NCBI GenBank assembly: GCA_025728545.1
Contig: JAOBJL010000001.1
Coordinates: 1 to 64,000, forward strand
Direction of reading: 5' to 3'
Origin: Candidatus Lightella neohaematopini
Lineage (GTDB): Bacteria > Pseudomonadota > Gammaproteobacteria > Enterobacterales > Enterobacteriaceae
Length of the DNA stretch: 64,000 nt
Shown here: positions 31,368 to 42,455 of the stretch, piece after piece
How the letters are laid out: the number at the start of each line of letters is the position of its first letter
Numbering within the stretch: position 1 is the stretch's first letter
Notes under the pieces: model-generated
What the model was told of the DNA's origin: nothing
What the model saw: the letters and a program-made list of their open reading frames with translations, nothing else
Databases searched by the model: none
Made by a program: the position numbers and the translations under genes

Positions 31368-32786
31368 ATGATAAACTATGAATTATTTACGTTATTACCG
31401 CTAATAATTATTAGTGGGGCAATATTTTTAATTGTATGTGCAATTATGTTAAATTGTACAACAGTAATTAATTATACGATTACTATTATTAGTATATTTT
31501 GCACATTAATAATTACAGTTATTAATAAAAATAATACAATTAATATTAATAACTTAATCTTTATTAATTCGCATACCTGGTTATTTAGTGTATTAATACT
31601 AATAATTAGTATAGTTAATATTACCCAAATTAATAATTGGATGAAATTATCTAATATTAGATATAATGAAATTTATTTATTTAGTCTAATTATAATAATC
31701 AGTTCTTACTTACTAATTAATACTAATCACTTTGCTATTATATTATTAAGTATGGAATTAACTTCTATATCTCTAATTGGAATAATAAATTATAAAACTA
31801 ACTATAATATAATAAGTATATCAATTAAATATATGATTACTTCTACAGTAACGCTATTATTAACTATTTTAGGTGTACTATTAATCTATAATAGTAGCCA
31901 TAATTTATTATTGATTACAACAAATATCGTTAATAATAAACAAATCTATACATTTGGATTAATTATATTATTAGTTGGTATTTGTTTTAAATTATCGTTA
32001 GTACCATGTCATTTATGGGTTAATAATATTTATCAACATATACCAATTCCGATATTAATTACTCTTAATATAACAATTAAATTAGCTACATTTGTTATAT
32101 TATTCAAACTAGTGTTATATAACTTGCTAAATAATAATAATAATTTTATACATATAGTAATGATTATTTCTATCTTATCTATTATTGTAGGTAATTTAAT
32201 GGCACTAAATCAAGTTAGTTTTAAAAAATTAATTGCTTATTCTTCAATATCACAAATCGGATACTTATCAATTGGACTAATCATTGCACACTACAATAAT
32301 AAATTTATACCAATAGTATTTAGTAATATTATAAATTATGTTATTACTAACCTAAATATTATCACTATTATACATATAATTAATAATTATCAAAATGAAA
32401 AATATGATACATTACCATTATCATTATATTATGGTATGTTTTATAAATATCCGCTATTGACAATTTTGTTAATAATTAATATATTATCGTTATCTGGTAT
32501 TCCTATAACTTTAGGATTCATTAATAAGTTTTATACATTTTTATATATTAGTAATTCTCGTATTTGGTGGTTAATGATTATCATAATAATAGCTACTGTA
32601 ATTAGTTTCGTTTATTACTTACGTGTTATTAGTAATACTTATAAATATATAAATTATAATAATGTTGTTAATTATGATATAACTAAAATATTTTGTATAT
32701 TTTATACAGTAGTTTTTTCTTTATTACAATTGATAGCTGGTATATATCCTAATTTGTTATTTAGTATACTTGAAAATTGTATTTAA
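31368..32786 (+). CDS. nuoN: NADH-quinone oxidoreductase subunit N
   Basis: Third antiporter-like proton pump, next to NuoK. The essential lysine lies in CFKLSLVPCHLW, and the glutamate in LLSMELTSISLIGI is in the usual place. It is the most diverged of the three pumps, with 472 residues against 485 in E. coli. It ends the nuo operon, so all 13 genes are present and unbroken. Confidence 0.95.
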   Translation: MINYELFTLLPLIIISGAIFLIVCAIMLNCTTVINYTITIISIFCTLIITVINKNNTININNLIFINSHTWLFSVLILIISIVNITQINNWMKLSNIRYNEIYLFSLIIIISSYLLINTNHFAIILLSMELTSISLIGIINYKTNYNIISISIKYMITSTVTLLLTILGVLLIYNSSHNLLLITTNIVNNKQIYTFGLIILLVGICFKLSLVPCHLWVNNIYQHIPIPILITLNITIKLATFVILFKLVLYNLLNNNNNFIHIVMIISILSIIVGNLMALNQVSFKKLIAYSSISQIGYLSIGLIIAHYNNKFIPIVFSNIINYVITNLNIITIIHIINNYQNEKYDTLPLSLYYGMFYKYPLLTILLIINILSLSGIPITLGFINKFYTFLYISNSRIWWLMIIIIIATVISFVYYLRVISNTYKYINYNNVVNYDITKIFCIFYTVVFSLLQLIAGIYPNLLFSILENCI

Positions 32787-32854
32787 TTAATTACTTACTT
32801 ATTTATTATAAATTTTTACATTAACTTATTAAGTTTGAGTTATTTTATAGTTCT

Positions 32855-34300
32855 ATGATATTAAATAAAGTGACTGACATATTATTAACGCAGAATAAAA
32901 TTACGTATAGTGATTTGTTTTCTATATTAGAATCTATTAATAATTATAATGTACATTATTCTGATATATATATGCAATTATCATATTATGAACGATTAGT
33001 AATGGAAAATAATATTATTAAATATAATAATTATAATATTGATAATGGAGCTGGTATTAGAGTAATTAGTAATAATAGAACTGGATTTGCTTATACTAAT
33101 CAAATTAATACTAGTACATTACAGAAAAGTATTTTATTAGCTCGTGATATAACTAATAAGTATGGTACTTTTAAAGTTAATACATTAAACAAACAAAATA
33201 TAGATAATAATGTTTATTGTTGTAATAACCCATTAAACAATTTAAGTATGCATGATAAGGTATCATTACTACATAATATAAATCATATAGCAAGAAATAT
33301 GGATAATCGAGTAAAAGAAGTTATCATAACATTATCTGGTTCATGCGAATATATATTAATTACAACATCAGATGGTATATTAACTGCTGATATTAGACCA
33401 TTAGTAAATCTATTAATAAATATTCGAGTAGAACAAGATAATAAAATTGAGTGGGGATCAGCTAGTATTAGTAAAAGAATGAATTATAAACATCTTATTG
33501 ATAAAAATATCGATATACATGATTTAGTACATCATGCAATAAAAATTGCACTAATTAATTTGTCTGCTGTTCCTGCTCCTGCAGGTACAATGCCAGTAGT
33601 ATTAGGATCAGGATGGCCAGGAGTATTATTACATGAAGCGGTAGGACATGGTTTAGAAAGTGATTTTAATCGACATGGTAGTTCGGTATTTAGTAATAAA
33701 TTAAATACATTAGTTATATCAGAACTATGTACTATTGTTGATGATGGTACTTTAAAAGATTCTAGAGGATCACTAATTATTGATGATGAAGGTACTCCTA
33801 GTCAGTATAATATACTAATTAAAGATGGTTATTTAGTAAAATACATGCAAGACAAGTTAAATGCTAAATTAATGGGATTAGATCCAACTGGTAATGGTCG
33901 TAGGGAATCTTATGCTTATTTACCAATACCAAGAATGACTAATACATATATGTTAGCTGGTAATACTAATGCACAAGATATTATTAAAAGTGTTAATTAT
34001 GGTATATATGCTGTAAATTTTAGTGGTGGTCAGGTAGATATTACTTCTGGTAAATTTGTATTTTCAACATCAGAAGCATATTTAATAAAAAATGGTTGTA
34101 TAAATAAACCAATTAAAAATGCAACATTAATTGGATCTGGTATTGAAATCATGAATAAAATCTCTATGGTTGGTGATGATCTAAAAATAGATAGTGGGAT
34201 TGGTTTATGTAGTAAAAATGGGCAAACTATTCCAGTTACAGTTGGTCAACCAACAATTAAAATAGATCAAATGGTAGTTGGGGGAACTAAAATTAGATAG
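32855..34300 (+). CDS. tldD: Metallopeptidase TldD
   Basis: Zinc peptidase subunit that works with TldE (PmbA); the pair trims unfolded or modified peptides, matures microcin B17 and degrades the CcdA antitoxin in E. coli. The zinc site HEAVGHGLESD (His260, Glu261, His264) is intact. Its 481 residues equal the E. coli length. It converges on mreB (12 bases); in E. coli the two lie in the same neighbourhood but on one strand, so a local inversion took place. The partner gene is at 42456-43796. Confidence 0.96.
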   Translation: MILNKVTDILLTQNKITYSDLFSILESINNYNVHYSDIYMQLSYYERLVMENNIIKYNNYNIDNGAGIRVISNNRTGFAYTNQINTSTLQKSILLARDITNKYGTFKVNTLNKQNIDNNVYCCNNPLNNLSMHDKVSLLHNINHIARNMDNRVKEVIITLSGSCEYILITTSDGILTADIRPLVNLLINIRVEQDNKIEWGSASISKRMNYKHLIDKNIDIHDLVHHAIKIALINLSAVPAPAGTMPVVLGSGWPGVLLHEAVGHGLESDFNRHGSSVFSNKLNTLVISELCTIVDDGTLKDSRGSLIIDDEGTPSQYNILIKDGYLVKYMQDKLNAKLMGLDPTGNGRRESYAYLPIPRMTNTYMLAGNTNAQDIIKSVNYGIYAVNFSGGQVDITSGKFVFSTSEAYLIKNGCINKPIKNATLIGSGIEIMNKISMVGDDLKIDSGIGLCSKNGQTIPVTVGQPTIKIDQMVVGGTKIR

Positions 34301-34312
34301 TGAACTAATATT

Positions 34313-35374
<1,062 letters not shown>

Positions 35375-35450
35375 TTAAGTATTATAATCTCTTAAATTTC
35401 ATTAAAAAAATAAATTAAATATACGTTTAAAATTTATAATAAAACATATA

Positions 35451-35470
35451 TACTCTATTATTATAGAGTA
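35451..35470. repeat. 8-bp inverted repeat in the mreB-aroQ divergent region
   Basis: TACTCTAT (35451-35458) and ATAGAGTA (35463-35470) are exact reverse complements around TATT. It is the only G/C-containing symmetrical site in this spacer and could be an operator or a transcript hairpin. No terminator-like T-run follows. Confidence 0.45.
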
Positions 35471-35508
35471 AAAAATAAAGTAGTAATAATTTAAAATTCT
35501 TTAATAAA

Positions 35509-35958
35509 ATGCATAATAAGTTTAATATACTATTAATTAATGGACCAAATATTAATATTTTATCATTAAGAGAAAGTAAACACTATAATAATATTAATAT
35601 CAATGATATTATACGTAATCTTAGGTTATTAGCAAATAAATTAAAAGTTAATTTTAGTTATTTTCAGTCTAATGCAGAACATAAAATTATTAATTATATT
35701 CAACAATCATATAATAATATTAATTTTATATTATTTAATCCAGCAGCTTTTACACATACTAGTATCGCATTAAGAGATACGTTAATAGCAGTTAATATAC
35801 CATTTATTGAAATACATATTTCTAATATATATTCTAGAGAATATTTTCGTAATTACTCATATTTTTCTGATATTGCATTAGGAACAATATCAGGTTTAGG
35901 ATCAGAAGGATATTATTTTGCTTTACAAAAAGCAGTAAAATATTTATTAAATAAATAA
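35509..35958 (+). CDS. aroQ: 3-dehydroquinate dehydratase, type II
   Basis: Third step of the shikimate pathway. The type II fold shows INGPNINILSLRE with the catalytic Arg, NPAAFTHTSIALRDTL, and EIHISNIYSREYFR with the catalytic His. The usual NPGAYTH tyrosine is Phe here. At 149 residues it has the family length. E. coli uses the unrelated AroD; aroQ-accB-accC is the order in Yersinia and many other gammaproteobacteria and is kept here. Confidence 0.95.
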   Translation: MHNKFNILLINGPNINILSLRESKHYNNININDIIRNLRLLANKLKVNFSYFQSNAEHKIINYIQQSYNNINFILFNPAAFTHTSIALRDTLIAVNIPFIEIHISNIYSREYFRNYSYFSDIALGTISGLGSEGYYFALQKAVKYLLNK

Positions 35959-35982
35959 TAAATTTTATAATTTGGATATATT

Positions 35983-36405
35983 ATGAAGATTAATAAGATA
36001 AGAAAATTAATAGCATTAATTGAAAATTCTAGTATTCTAGAATTAGAAATTAAAGAAAATCAAGAAATTATTAAATTAAGTCGTAGTAATTTTAGTAAAA
36101 ATTATAAATTAACTAAACAATATAAAGATAATAATCAAAAAGATTCTAAAATAGAAAAACATATAAATGAAAACAATATAATAAGATCACCTATGGTTGG
36201 TACTTTTTATTGCACACCTTATCCAAACGCAAAACCATTTATTCAGATAGGTCAAAAAATTAGTATTGGTGACATTTTGTGTATTATTGAAGCAATGAAA
36301 GTAATGAATCAAATTAAATCAGAAAAGTCAGGTATAATAAAAAATATTTTATTATGCAATGGACAACCAGTAGAGTTCAATGAACCATTAGTAATTCTTG
36401 AATAA
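35983..36405 (+). CDS. accB: Biotin carboxyl carrier protein AccB
   Basis: Carries biotin between AccC and the carboxyltransferase. The biotinylation site EAMKVMN has Lys106. At 140 residues it is shorter than E. coli (156) because the Ala/Pro-rich linker is replaced by a short Lys/Asn-rich one around 45-65. Two bases separate it from accC. Confidence 0.96.
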   Translation: MKINKIRKLIALIENSSILELEIKENQEIIKLSRSNFSKNYKLTKQYKDNNQKDSKIEKHINENNIIRSPMVGTFYCTPYPNAKPFIQIGQKISIGDILCIIEAMKVMNQIKSEKSGIIKNILLCNGQPVEFNEPLVILE

Positions 36406-36407
36406 TT

Positions 36408-37736
36408 ATGTTACATAAAGTAATTATTGCTAACAGAGGAGAAATTGCTTTACGTATCCTTAGAGCATGTAAAGAATTAAATATTAAAACAGTAGCAGTA
36501 TATTCTACTGTAGATAAAAATTTAAAACATGTATTTTTAGCAGATGAAACAGTATGTATAGGTAATCCAGAACCTAAAAATAGTTATTTAAATATTCCAG
36601 CAATTATATCAGCAGCAGAAGTTACTAGATCAACAGCTATTCATCCTGGTTATGGTTTTTTATCAGAAAATGCCAGCTTTGCTGAACAGGTAAAAAAATC
36701 TGGATTTATTTTTATTGGACCACAAGCTAGTACTATAAAATTGATGGGTAATAAAATTAATGCTATAAATACTATGAAAAAAATGGGAATACAGTGTATT
36801 TTAGGATCTAGTTATTTGTCTTTAAATAATACAAAAAAAAATATTAGTATTGCTAATACTATTGGTTACCCTTTAATTATTAAATCTGTACATGGTGGTG
36901 GTGGTCAAAATATGTATATTATATATAATGATAAAGACTTAATATCATCATTAGAATTTATAAAAACAGAAAATAAAATTATAAATAATCATTGTTCAAT
37001 TTATATTGAAAAATATTTAGATAATCCTAGACATATTGAAATACAAATTATAGCTGATAATTATGGTAATGTAATTACATTATATGAACGGGATTGCTCA
37101 ATACAACGACGTCATCAAAAAATTATAGAAGAAGCACCAGTATTTAATATTAATAGTAATTTATTAAAAAATATAAAAAATAAATGTATCGAAATTTGTA
37201 TCGCAATTAATTATAGAGGTGTTGGTACATTTGAATTTTTATACAAAGATGATACATTATACTTTATAGAAATGAATACTAGAATTCAAGTAGAGCATAC
37301 AGTAACTGAAATGATTACCGGTGTAGATATAGTAAAAGAACAATTATTAATTGCATTTGGAGAACCGTTATCAATAAAACAAAGTGATATTAATATTTTA
37401 GGACACGCAATTGAATGTCGAATAAACGCAGAAGATCCTTCTAATCAATTTATACCTAGTGCTGGTAAAATTAATTATTTTCATCCTCCTGGAGGGCTAG
37501 GAGTTCGTTGGGAATCACATATTTATACTGGATATAAAGTTCCTATATATTATGATTCTATGATTGGTAAATTAATATGCTTTGGTGAAAATCGTAATAT
37601 TGCTATTTTACGTATGAAAAATGCTTTAAATGAGTTAATTATAGATGGAATAAATACAAATATCAAATTTATTTATTCGATTATTGATAATAATTATTTT
37701 CAACAACAAGGCATTTTTAATATAAAATACTTATAA
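36408..37736 (+). CDS. accC: Biotin carboxylase AccC
   Basis: ATP-grasp enzyme that carboxylates biotin on AccB. The glycine-rich loop [21 protein letters not shown] and [14 protein letters not shown] motifs are intact. At 442 residues it is full length (449). Together with AccB and AccD it leaves only AccA to be found elsewhere. Converges on metG. Confidence 0.97.
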   Translation: MLHKVIIANRGEIALRILRACKELNIKTVAVYSTVDKNLKHVFLADETVCIGNPEPKNSYLNIPAIISAAEVTRSTAIHPGYGFLSENASFAEQVKKSGFIFIGPQASTIKLMGNKINAINTMKKMGIQCILGSSYLSLNNTKKNISIANTIGYPLIIKSVHGGGGQNMYIIYNDKDLISSLEFIKTENKIINNHCSIYIEKYLDNPRHIEIQIIADNYGNVITLYERDCSIQRRHQKIIEEAPVFNINSNLLKNIKNKCIEICIAINYRGVGTFEFLYKDDTLYFIEMNTRIQVEHTVTEMITGVDIVKEQLLIAFGEPLSIKQSDINILGHAIECRINAEDPSNQFIPSAGKINYFHPPGGLGVRWESHIYTGYKVPIYYDSMIGKLICFGENRNIAILRMKNALNELIIDGINTNIKFIYSIIDNNYFQQQGIFNIKYL

Positions 37737-37747
37737 TTATTACAATT

Positions 37748-39376
37748 TTATATCATAATTAATTTAGCTTGTGCTAATTCTATTCGTTTTGCTATATGTG
37801 TAAATGAATTAATTCGGTCAGTAATTAATTTAGAATAAGTAGTATGATCAACCCATACTAATTTAGTATTAAGAAACAACTCAGTTTTTTTTACTAAAGA
37901 TGGTAAAATAGGTTTAAGATAAGCCATAATAATGGCAAATAAGTGTATACCCATAGAACAAATATTTTGTAAATCATGATAATTATTTTTCTTTGTTAAT
38001 AACCATGGTTTATTATTATTAATAAAAATATTAGCTAAATCAGCTAAATACATAATTTTCTTTGTTACAAAACTAATATTTAATTTTTCAAAAGCTAGTT
38101 GAATTTCGTTAGAGGCATTAATAAAAATATTATTTAACGTTTGATCAAATATTTTTTTTGATAAATATCCATTAAATTTATCTATTATAAATTTAGAACT
38201 TCTTGCTGCTAAATTAATTACTTTATTAATAATATCATTATTAATTTTTTGTACAAATTCTTCTAAATTAAAATTAATATCACTAACACTTAATGTTAAC
38301 TTACTAGCGTAATAATAACGTAAATAATCAGATTCTAATATAGATAAATATGAATTAGCTGTAATAAAATTATTTTTAGATTTAGATAATTTTTTTCCAT
38401 CAATATTAACGTGTCCGTGAACAAATAATTTATTAGGTTTACGAAAATCAATGCTATGTAAAATTGCTGGCCAAAATAAACTATGAAAATATATAATATC
38501 TTTACCAATAAATTGATATAAATATGTATTAGAATATTTATGCCAAAATTCATAAAAATTAATATTATTATTTTTTTGACAAAAATTTTTAAAAGTACTG
38601 ATATAGGCAATAGAAGCATCTAACCATACATAAAAATACTTATTATTTTCTTTAGGTATTAAAAATCCAAAATATGGAGCATCTCTAGAGATATTCCACG
38701 GTTTTAATCCAACATTAAACCATTCTTTGATTTTATTTACTACACAATTATCCAATACTCCAGAACTAATCCATTTATATAATATATTATTAAATACTGG
38801 TAAATTAAAAAATAAATGTTTAGACATACGTATTTCTGGAATTGTATTAGATAATACAGATTTAGGATTTATTAAATCTAATGCATTATATGTAGTACTA
38901 CAGATTTCACAAGAATCACCATATTGTTTAGAAGAAAAACAAACAGGACATGTACCAATAATAAATCGGTCTGGTAAAAATAAGTTATATTTAGTATCAT
39001 ATAATTGTCCAATTATATCACTATATATTAATTTTTTTTGTTTTAATTTTACATAAATATTAATTAATAATTCTTTATTTTCAATACTATGTGTAGAATA
39101 GTAATTATCATAATTAATATTAAATCTAGAAAAATCATTGATATGTTCTAAATAAATTTGATTAATCATATTCTCTATAGATAATCCTAATTTCTTTGAT
39201 TGTAATATTATTGGTGTACCATGTGCATCATCAGCACAAATAAAATAAACAGTATTACCAATTAATTTTTGATAACGTACCCATATATCAGCTTGTATAT
39301 GTTCATACATATGACCTAAATGAATTGGACCATTAGCATAAGGTAATGCACATGTTACTAATATTTTTTTATTCAT
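37748..39376 (-). CDS. metG: Methionyl-tRNA synthetase, lacking the C-terminal domain
   Basis: Class I synthetase for tRNA-Met. The HIGH signature is HLGH (19-22), the zinc knot has CPVC and CEIC pairs near residues 140-160, and KMSKS is KLSKS near 330. The helical anticodon-binding domain ends the protein at 542 residues; the C-terminal dimerisation/tRNA-binding domain of E. coli MetRS (677 residues) is absent, so it should act as a monomer. No frameshift was seen that would restore it. Confidence 0.96.
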   Translation of the reverse strand: MNKKILVTCALPYANGPIHLGHMYEHIQADIWVRYQKLIGNTVYFICADDAHGTPIILQSKKLGLSIENMINQIYLEHINDFSRFNINYDNYYSTHSIENKELLINIYVKLKQKKLIYSDIIGQLYDTKYNLFLPDRFIIGTCPVCFSSKQYGDSCEICSTTYNALDLINPKSVLSNTIPEIRMSKHLFFNLPVFNNILYKWISSGVLDNCVVNKIKEWFNVGLKPWNISRDAPYFGFLIPKENNKYFYVWLDASIAYISTFKNFCQKNNNINFYEFWHKYSNTYLYQFIGKDIIYFHSLFWPAILHSIDFRKPNKLFVHGHVNIDGKKLSKSKNNFITANSYLSILESDYLRYYYASKLTLSVSDINFNLEEFVQKINNDIINKVINLAARSSKFIIDKFNGYLSKKIFDQTLNNIFINASNEIQLAFEKLNISFVTKKIMYLADLANIFINNNKPWLLTKKNNYHDLQNICSMGIHLFAIIMAYLKPILPSLVKKTELFLNTKLVWVDHTTYSKLITDRINSFTHIAKRIELAQAKLIMI

Positions 39377-39500
39377 TACTAAATACCATAATTAAAAAAA
39401 TAAAAAGTCATACTTCATTATATAATAATTAAATAATATATTTAATATATAAAAAAAATAAATAAGTTATTTATGCAAAATATATATTAATTCATTTTTA

Positions 39501-39530
39501 TTGTTAAATTTACTATAATTAAAATATAAT
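39501..39530 (+). promoter_or_regulatory. Candidate promoter of udk
   Basis: TTGTTA (39501-39506), an 18-base spacer and TATAAT (39525-39530), ending 23 bases before the udk ATG. A perfect -10 with acceptable -35, but AT background makes chance occurrence likely. Confidence 0.35.
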
Positions 39531-39553
39531 ATTTTATATTTTGTATTTAATTT

Positions 39554-40195
39554 ATGATCAATAAATTTAACCAATGTATTATAATTGGTATTACTGGTGC
39601 TTCTGCTTCCGGGAAAAGTCTTATTGCTAGTACTTTATATAAAGAATTAAAAGAACAGGTTGGCGATCATAATATAGGTATTATACCAGAAGATAGTTAT
39701 TATAAAGATCAAAGTAATATTAAAATTATCGAAAGAACTAAAACAAATTATGATCATCCAAATTCCATGGATCATAATTTGTTATTAAAACATATATATA
39801 AATTAAAATCTGGATTACCTATAAAAATACCTATTTATAGTTATACAGAACACACTAGAACACAAATTACAAGATATTTATCACCTAAAAAAGTTATAAT
39901 CTTAGAAGGTATATTACTTTTAACTAATATAAAATTAAGAAAAGAAATGAATTTTTCTATTTTTATAGATACTCCATTAGATATTTGTTTAGTAAGACGT
40001 ATTAAACGTGATGTTAATGAACGTGGTAGATCAATAGATTCAGTAATAAATCAATATCAGAAAACAGTTAGACCAATGTTTTTTCAATTTATTGAACCAT
40101 CAAAACAATATGCTGATATTATAGTACCTAAGGGGGGAAAAAATAGAATAGCAATAGATATTTTAAAAGCTAAAATCAGTCAATTTTTTAAATAA
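39554..40195 (+). CDS. udk: Uridine kinase
   Basis: Phosphorylates uridine and cytidine to their monophosphates. The P-loop [11 protein letters not shown] (12-22) and EDSYYKDQ block are intact, and its 213 residues equal E. coli Udk. It links nucleoside import by NupC to nucleotide pools. A hairpin terminator overlaps its stop. In E. coli udk is also near metG. Confidence 0.96.
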   Translation: MINKFNQCIIIGITGASASGKSLIASTLYKELKEQVGDHNIGIIPEDSYYKDQSNIKIIERTKTNYDHPNSMDHNLLLKHIYKLKSGLPIKIPIYSYTEHTRTQITRYLSPKKVIILEGILLLTNIKLRKEMNFSIFIDTPLDICLVRRIKRDVNERGRSIDSVINQYQKTVRPMFFQFIEPSKQYADIIVPKGGKNRIAIDILKAKISQFFK

Positions 40196-40219
40196 TTTTT
40201 TAGTAAAAAATTATTTTTT
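40190..40219 (+). terminator. Hairpin terminator of udk
   Basis: Perfect 12-bp arms 40190-40201 and 40205-40216 around loop AGT, followed by T residues to 40219. The stem begins inside the udk stop region and overlaps the last codons of convergent pabB. On the minus strand the stem is followed by A residues, so it should act only on plus-strand transcripts. The stem is all A-T, so strength is uncertain. Confidence 0.5.
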
Positions 40220-41575
40220 ACTTAATATAGGAATAATTGAATCAACCTTTGCTAACATTTCATCAAATTCAGATTTCATATCACTATCTAATACAATACC
40301 GGAACCAACAGAACAATAAATTTTATTATTATGCATAATTATAGTTCTAATACTAATATTAGTATCCATATTACCACAATAACTAATATAACCAATACAA
40401 CCACACCATAAACTACGTCTATTAGGTTCTAATTCTTCTATTATATTCATAGCTCTACTTTTTGGAGTTCCTGTAATTGAACCACCAGGAAAACATGAAT
40501 TTAGTAAATCAAAATTATTATATTGTTCCATTAATTTTGCATTAATAGTACTAACTATATGATGTACAGATTTATAAGTTTCTAATTTTAATAATGATGA
40601 TACATATACACTGCCAGGAATAGATAATTTGCTAATATCACTACGTATTAGATCAACAATCATAATATTTTCAGCTTGATCTTTAGTAGAATTTAATAAT
40701 TTATTAATTTGTATATTATCATCAGTATTATTTAATCTTTTTATAGTACCTTTAATTGGACTAGAAGTAATATTTTTATTACTTACTTTTATAAATCTTT
40801 CTGGAGATAAGCTAATAATAGAACAATTATTGAACTTTATAAAAGCTGAAAATGGTGCTTGATTATAATATAATAATTTATTAAAAGCAATTATTTCATT
40901 TCCATAATATTCAGTATTAAAGCGTTGTGCTAAACATACTTGATAACATTCACCGGAGTATAAATATTCTTTAATACAATTAAATTTTTTTTTATATTCA
41001 GATAAAGTCATATTAGATTGCCATGATTTTACTGAAAAATCAGTACTAATTTTAGTATAACTACTATTTATTAGCATTTTAATGTTATTTAATATTTTAT
41101 TTTGATTATTATGACTAACTAAAATATTAATTTTATTTTTATGATCAGTAATTATGGCCCAATTATAGATACCAATTATCATATCTGGAATATGTATATC
41201 TTTTTTGGAAATTATTGGTATATTTTTAATGCTATGTATTAAATCATAACCAAAAATACCAACAGCTCCACCATGAAATGGTATTTCCTTACTAAAATTA
41301 GTTTTAATTTTTAACTTATTTAAATAATTATCAACTAATAAAAATGGATTATGATTACTAAATACAATGTTATTATTATACTGTATTTTAGTTATCTTTC
41401 CGTATGTAACTAATTTAACTACTGGGTCAGTTACAAAAATATCATATTGACAATTTTGATTATTATTGTCACCACCAGAATGTAATAATATTGTCCATGG
41501 TTTATTATATAATTTAAATAATAACGACAATAATAAATTATTTTTATATGGTATAGTTACTAAATTCGATGACAT
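40211..41575 (-). CDS. pabB: Aminodeoxychorismate synthase component I
   Basis: Turns chorismate plus ammonia into aminodeoxychorismate on the way to p-aminobenzoate. The chorismate-binding domain shows SPERFI, SPIKGT, DLIRSD and, near residue 360, PGGSITGTPKSRAM. At 454 residues it equals E. coli PabB (453). PabB rather than TrpE is supported by the position beside tsaB, as in E. coli, and by the presence of pabC. The amidotransferase PabA is not in this window. Confidence 0.93.
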   Translation of the reverse strand: MSSNLVTIPYKNNLLLSLLFKLYNKPWTILLHSGGDNNNQNCQYDIFVTDPVVKLVTYGKITKIQYNNNIVFSNHNPFLLVDNYLNKLKIKTNFSKEIPFHGGAVGIFGYDLIHSIKNIPIISKKDIHIPDMIIGIYNWAIITDHKNKINILVSHNNQNKILNNIKMLINSSYTKISTDFSVKSWQSNMTLSEYKKKFNCIKEYLYSGECYQVCLAQRFNTEYYGNEIIAFNKLLYYNQAPFSAFIKFNNCSIISLSPERFIKVSNKNITSSPIKGTIKRLNNTDDNIQINKLLNSTKDQAENIMIVDLIRSDISKLSIPGSVYVSSLLKLETYKSVHHIVSTINAKLMEQYNNFDLLNSCFPGGSITGTPKSRAMNIIEELEPNRRSLWCGCIGYISYCGNMDTNISIRTIIMHNNKIYCSVGSGIVLDSDMKSEFDEMLAKVDSIIPILSKK

Positions 41576-41619
41576 AACATATTAAAATTGTATTAAAATT
41601 GATATAATGTATTTTAATT

Positions 41620-42276
41620 ATGAATATACTAATTATTAATAATTCAACAAATGATTACTCAATAGCTTTAATAAATAAATATAATATAACATTATGCGGT
41701 ATAATAATAAATAATAGTGATTATATCAATTATTTATTAACAATAATTAATAATGTATTTATTAATTCCAATATATCATTAAATGAATTACATGCATTAG
41801 CATTTAATAACGGGCCTGGTAGTTTTACTAAAATTAGAATTATTAACAGCATAGTTCAAGGATTATCATTTAGTAATAATATACCTTTAATTAGTATATC
41901 AAATCTTACTGTATTAGCTGAGGGAGCATGGCGTTGTACTAAAATTAAAAAAATATTAGTTGCTAATTATGCGTATAATAATAAATTATATATTGCTAAA
42001 TATTATAAAACTAATAATAGATGGTATTTAGAAGATAAAATTATTTTACTAGATATTAAAGATATTTTAATTTTTTGTAATAATTTACTAGGTAACTGGG
42101 TATTAACTGGTGATTTCTGGTTTTTATATCCTAAAATAAAATTCTGTGTAAATAACAAATTTACTATACTAAATAGTAGTAATTGTAATATATTAGATAT
42201 GTGTGCATTAGTAATAAACGAGTTTAATGAAAGTAAATTAATTACACCAAAAGAAATAATACCAATATATATTTAA
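41620..42276 (+). CDS. tsaB: tRNA threonylcarbamoyladenosine protein TsaB
   Basis: Scaffold partner of TsaD in t6A37 synthesis on ANN-decoding tRNAs. The N-terminal ASKHA-type strand (NILIINNSTNDYSIAL) and the block FNNGPGSFTKIRI (TsaB signature GPGSFTGLR, with Gly to Lys) are seen. At 218 residues it is close to E. coli (231), with a diverged C-terminal half. Divergent from pabB, as expected from E. coli neighbourhood. Confidence 0.92.
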   Translation: MNILIINNSTNDYSIALINKYNITLCGIIINNSDYINYLLTIINNVFINSNISLNELHALAFNNGPGSFTKIRIINSIVQGLSFSNNIPLISISNLTVLAEGAWRCTKIKKILVANYAYNNKLYIAKYYKTNNRWYLEDKIILLDIKDILIFCNNLLGNWVLTGDFWFLYPKIKFCVNNKFTILNSSNCNILDMCALVINEFNESKLITPKEIIPIYI

Positions 42277-42455
42277 TAATATCTATTTATGATTAATACA
42301 TTAGTATTAAGTTAATTTATTAAAAAAAATTATAGAAGATAATTAAAATGTCTAACTATTTAAAAAATTAATAAATATATTAAAATTAATGTTTTTAATA
42401 TATAATATAATTATTAATAATATTTAATATTAAATATAACTAACAGATCTAATAT

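Noticed and set aside
42277..42455. Possible small RNA between tsaB and pmbA
   Set aside because: Only AT-rich sequence without stable stems, promoter or terminator signals.
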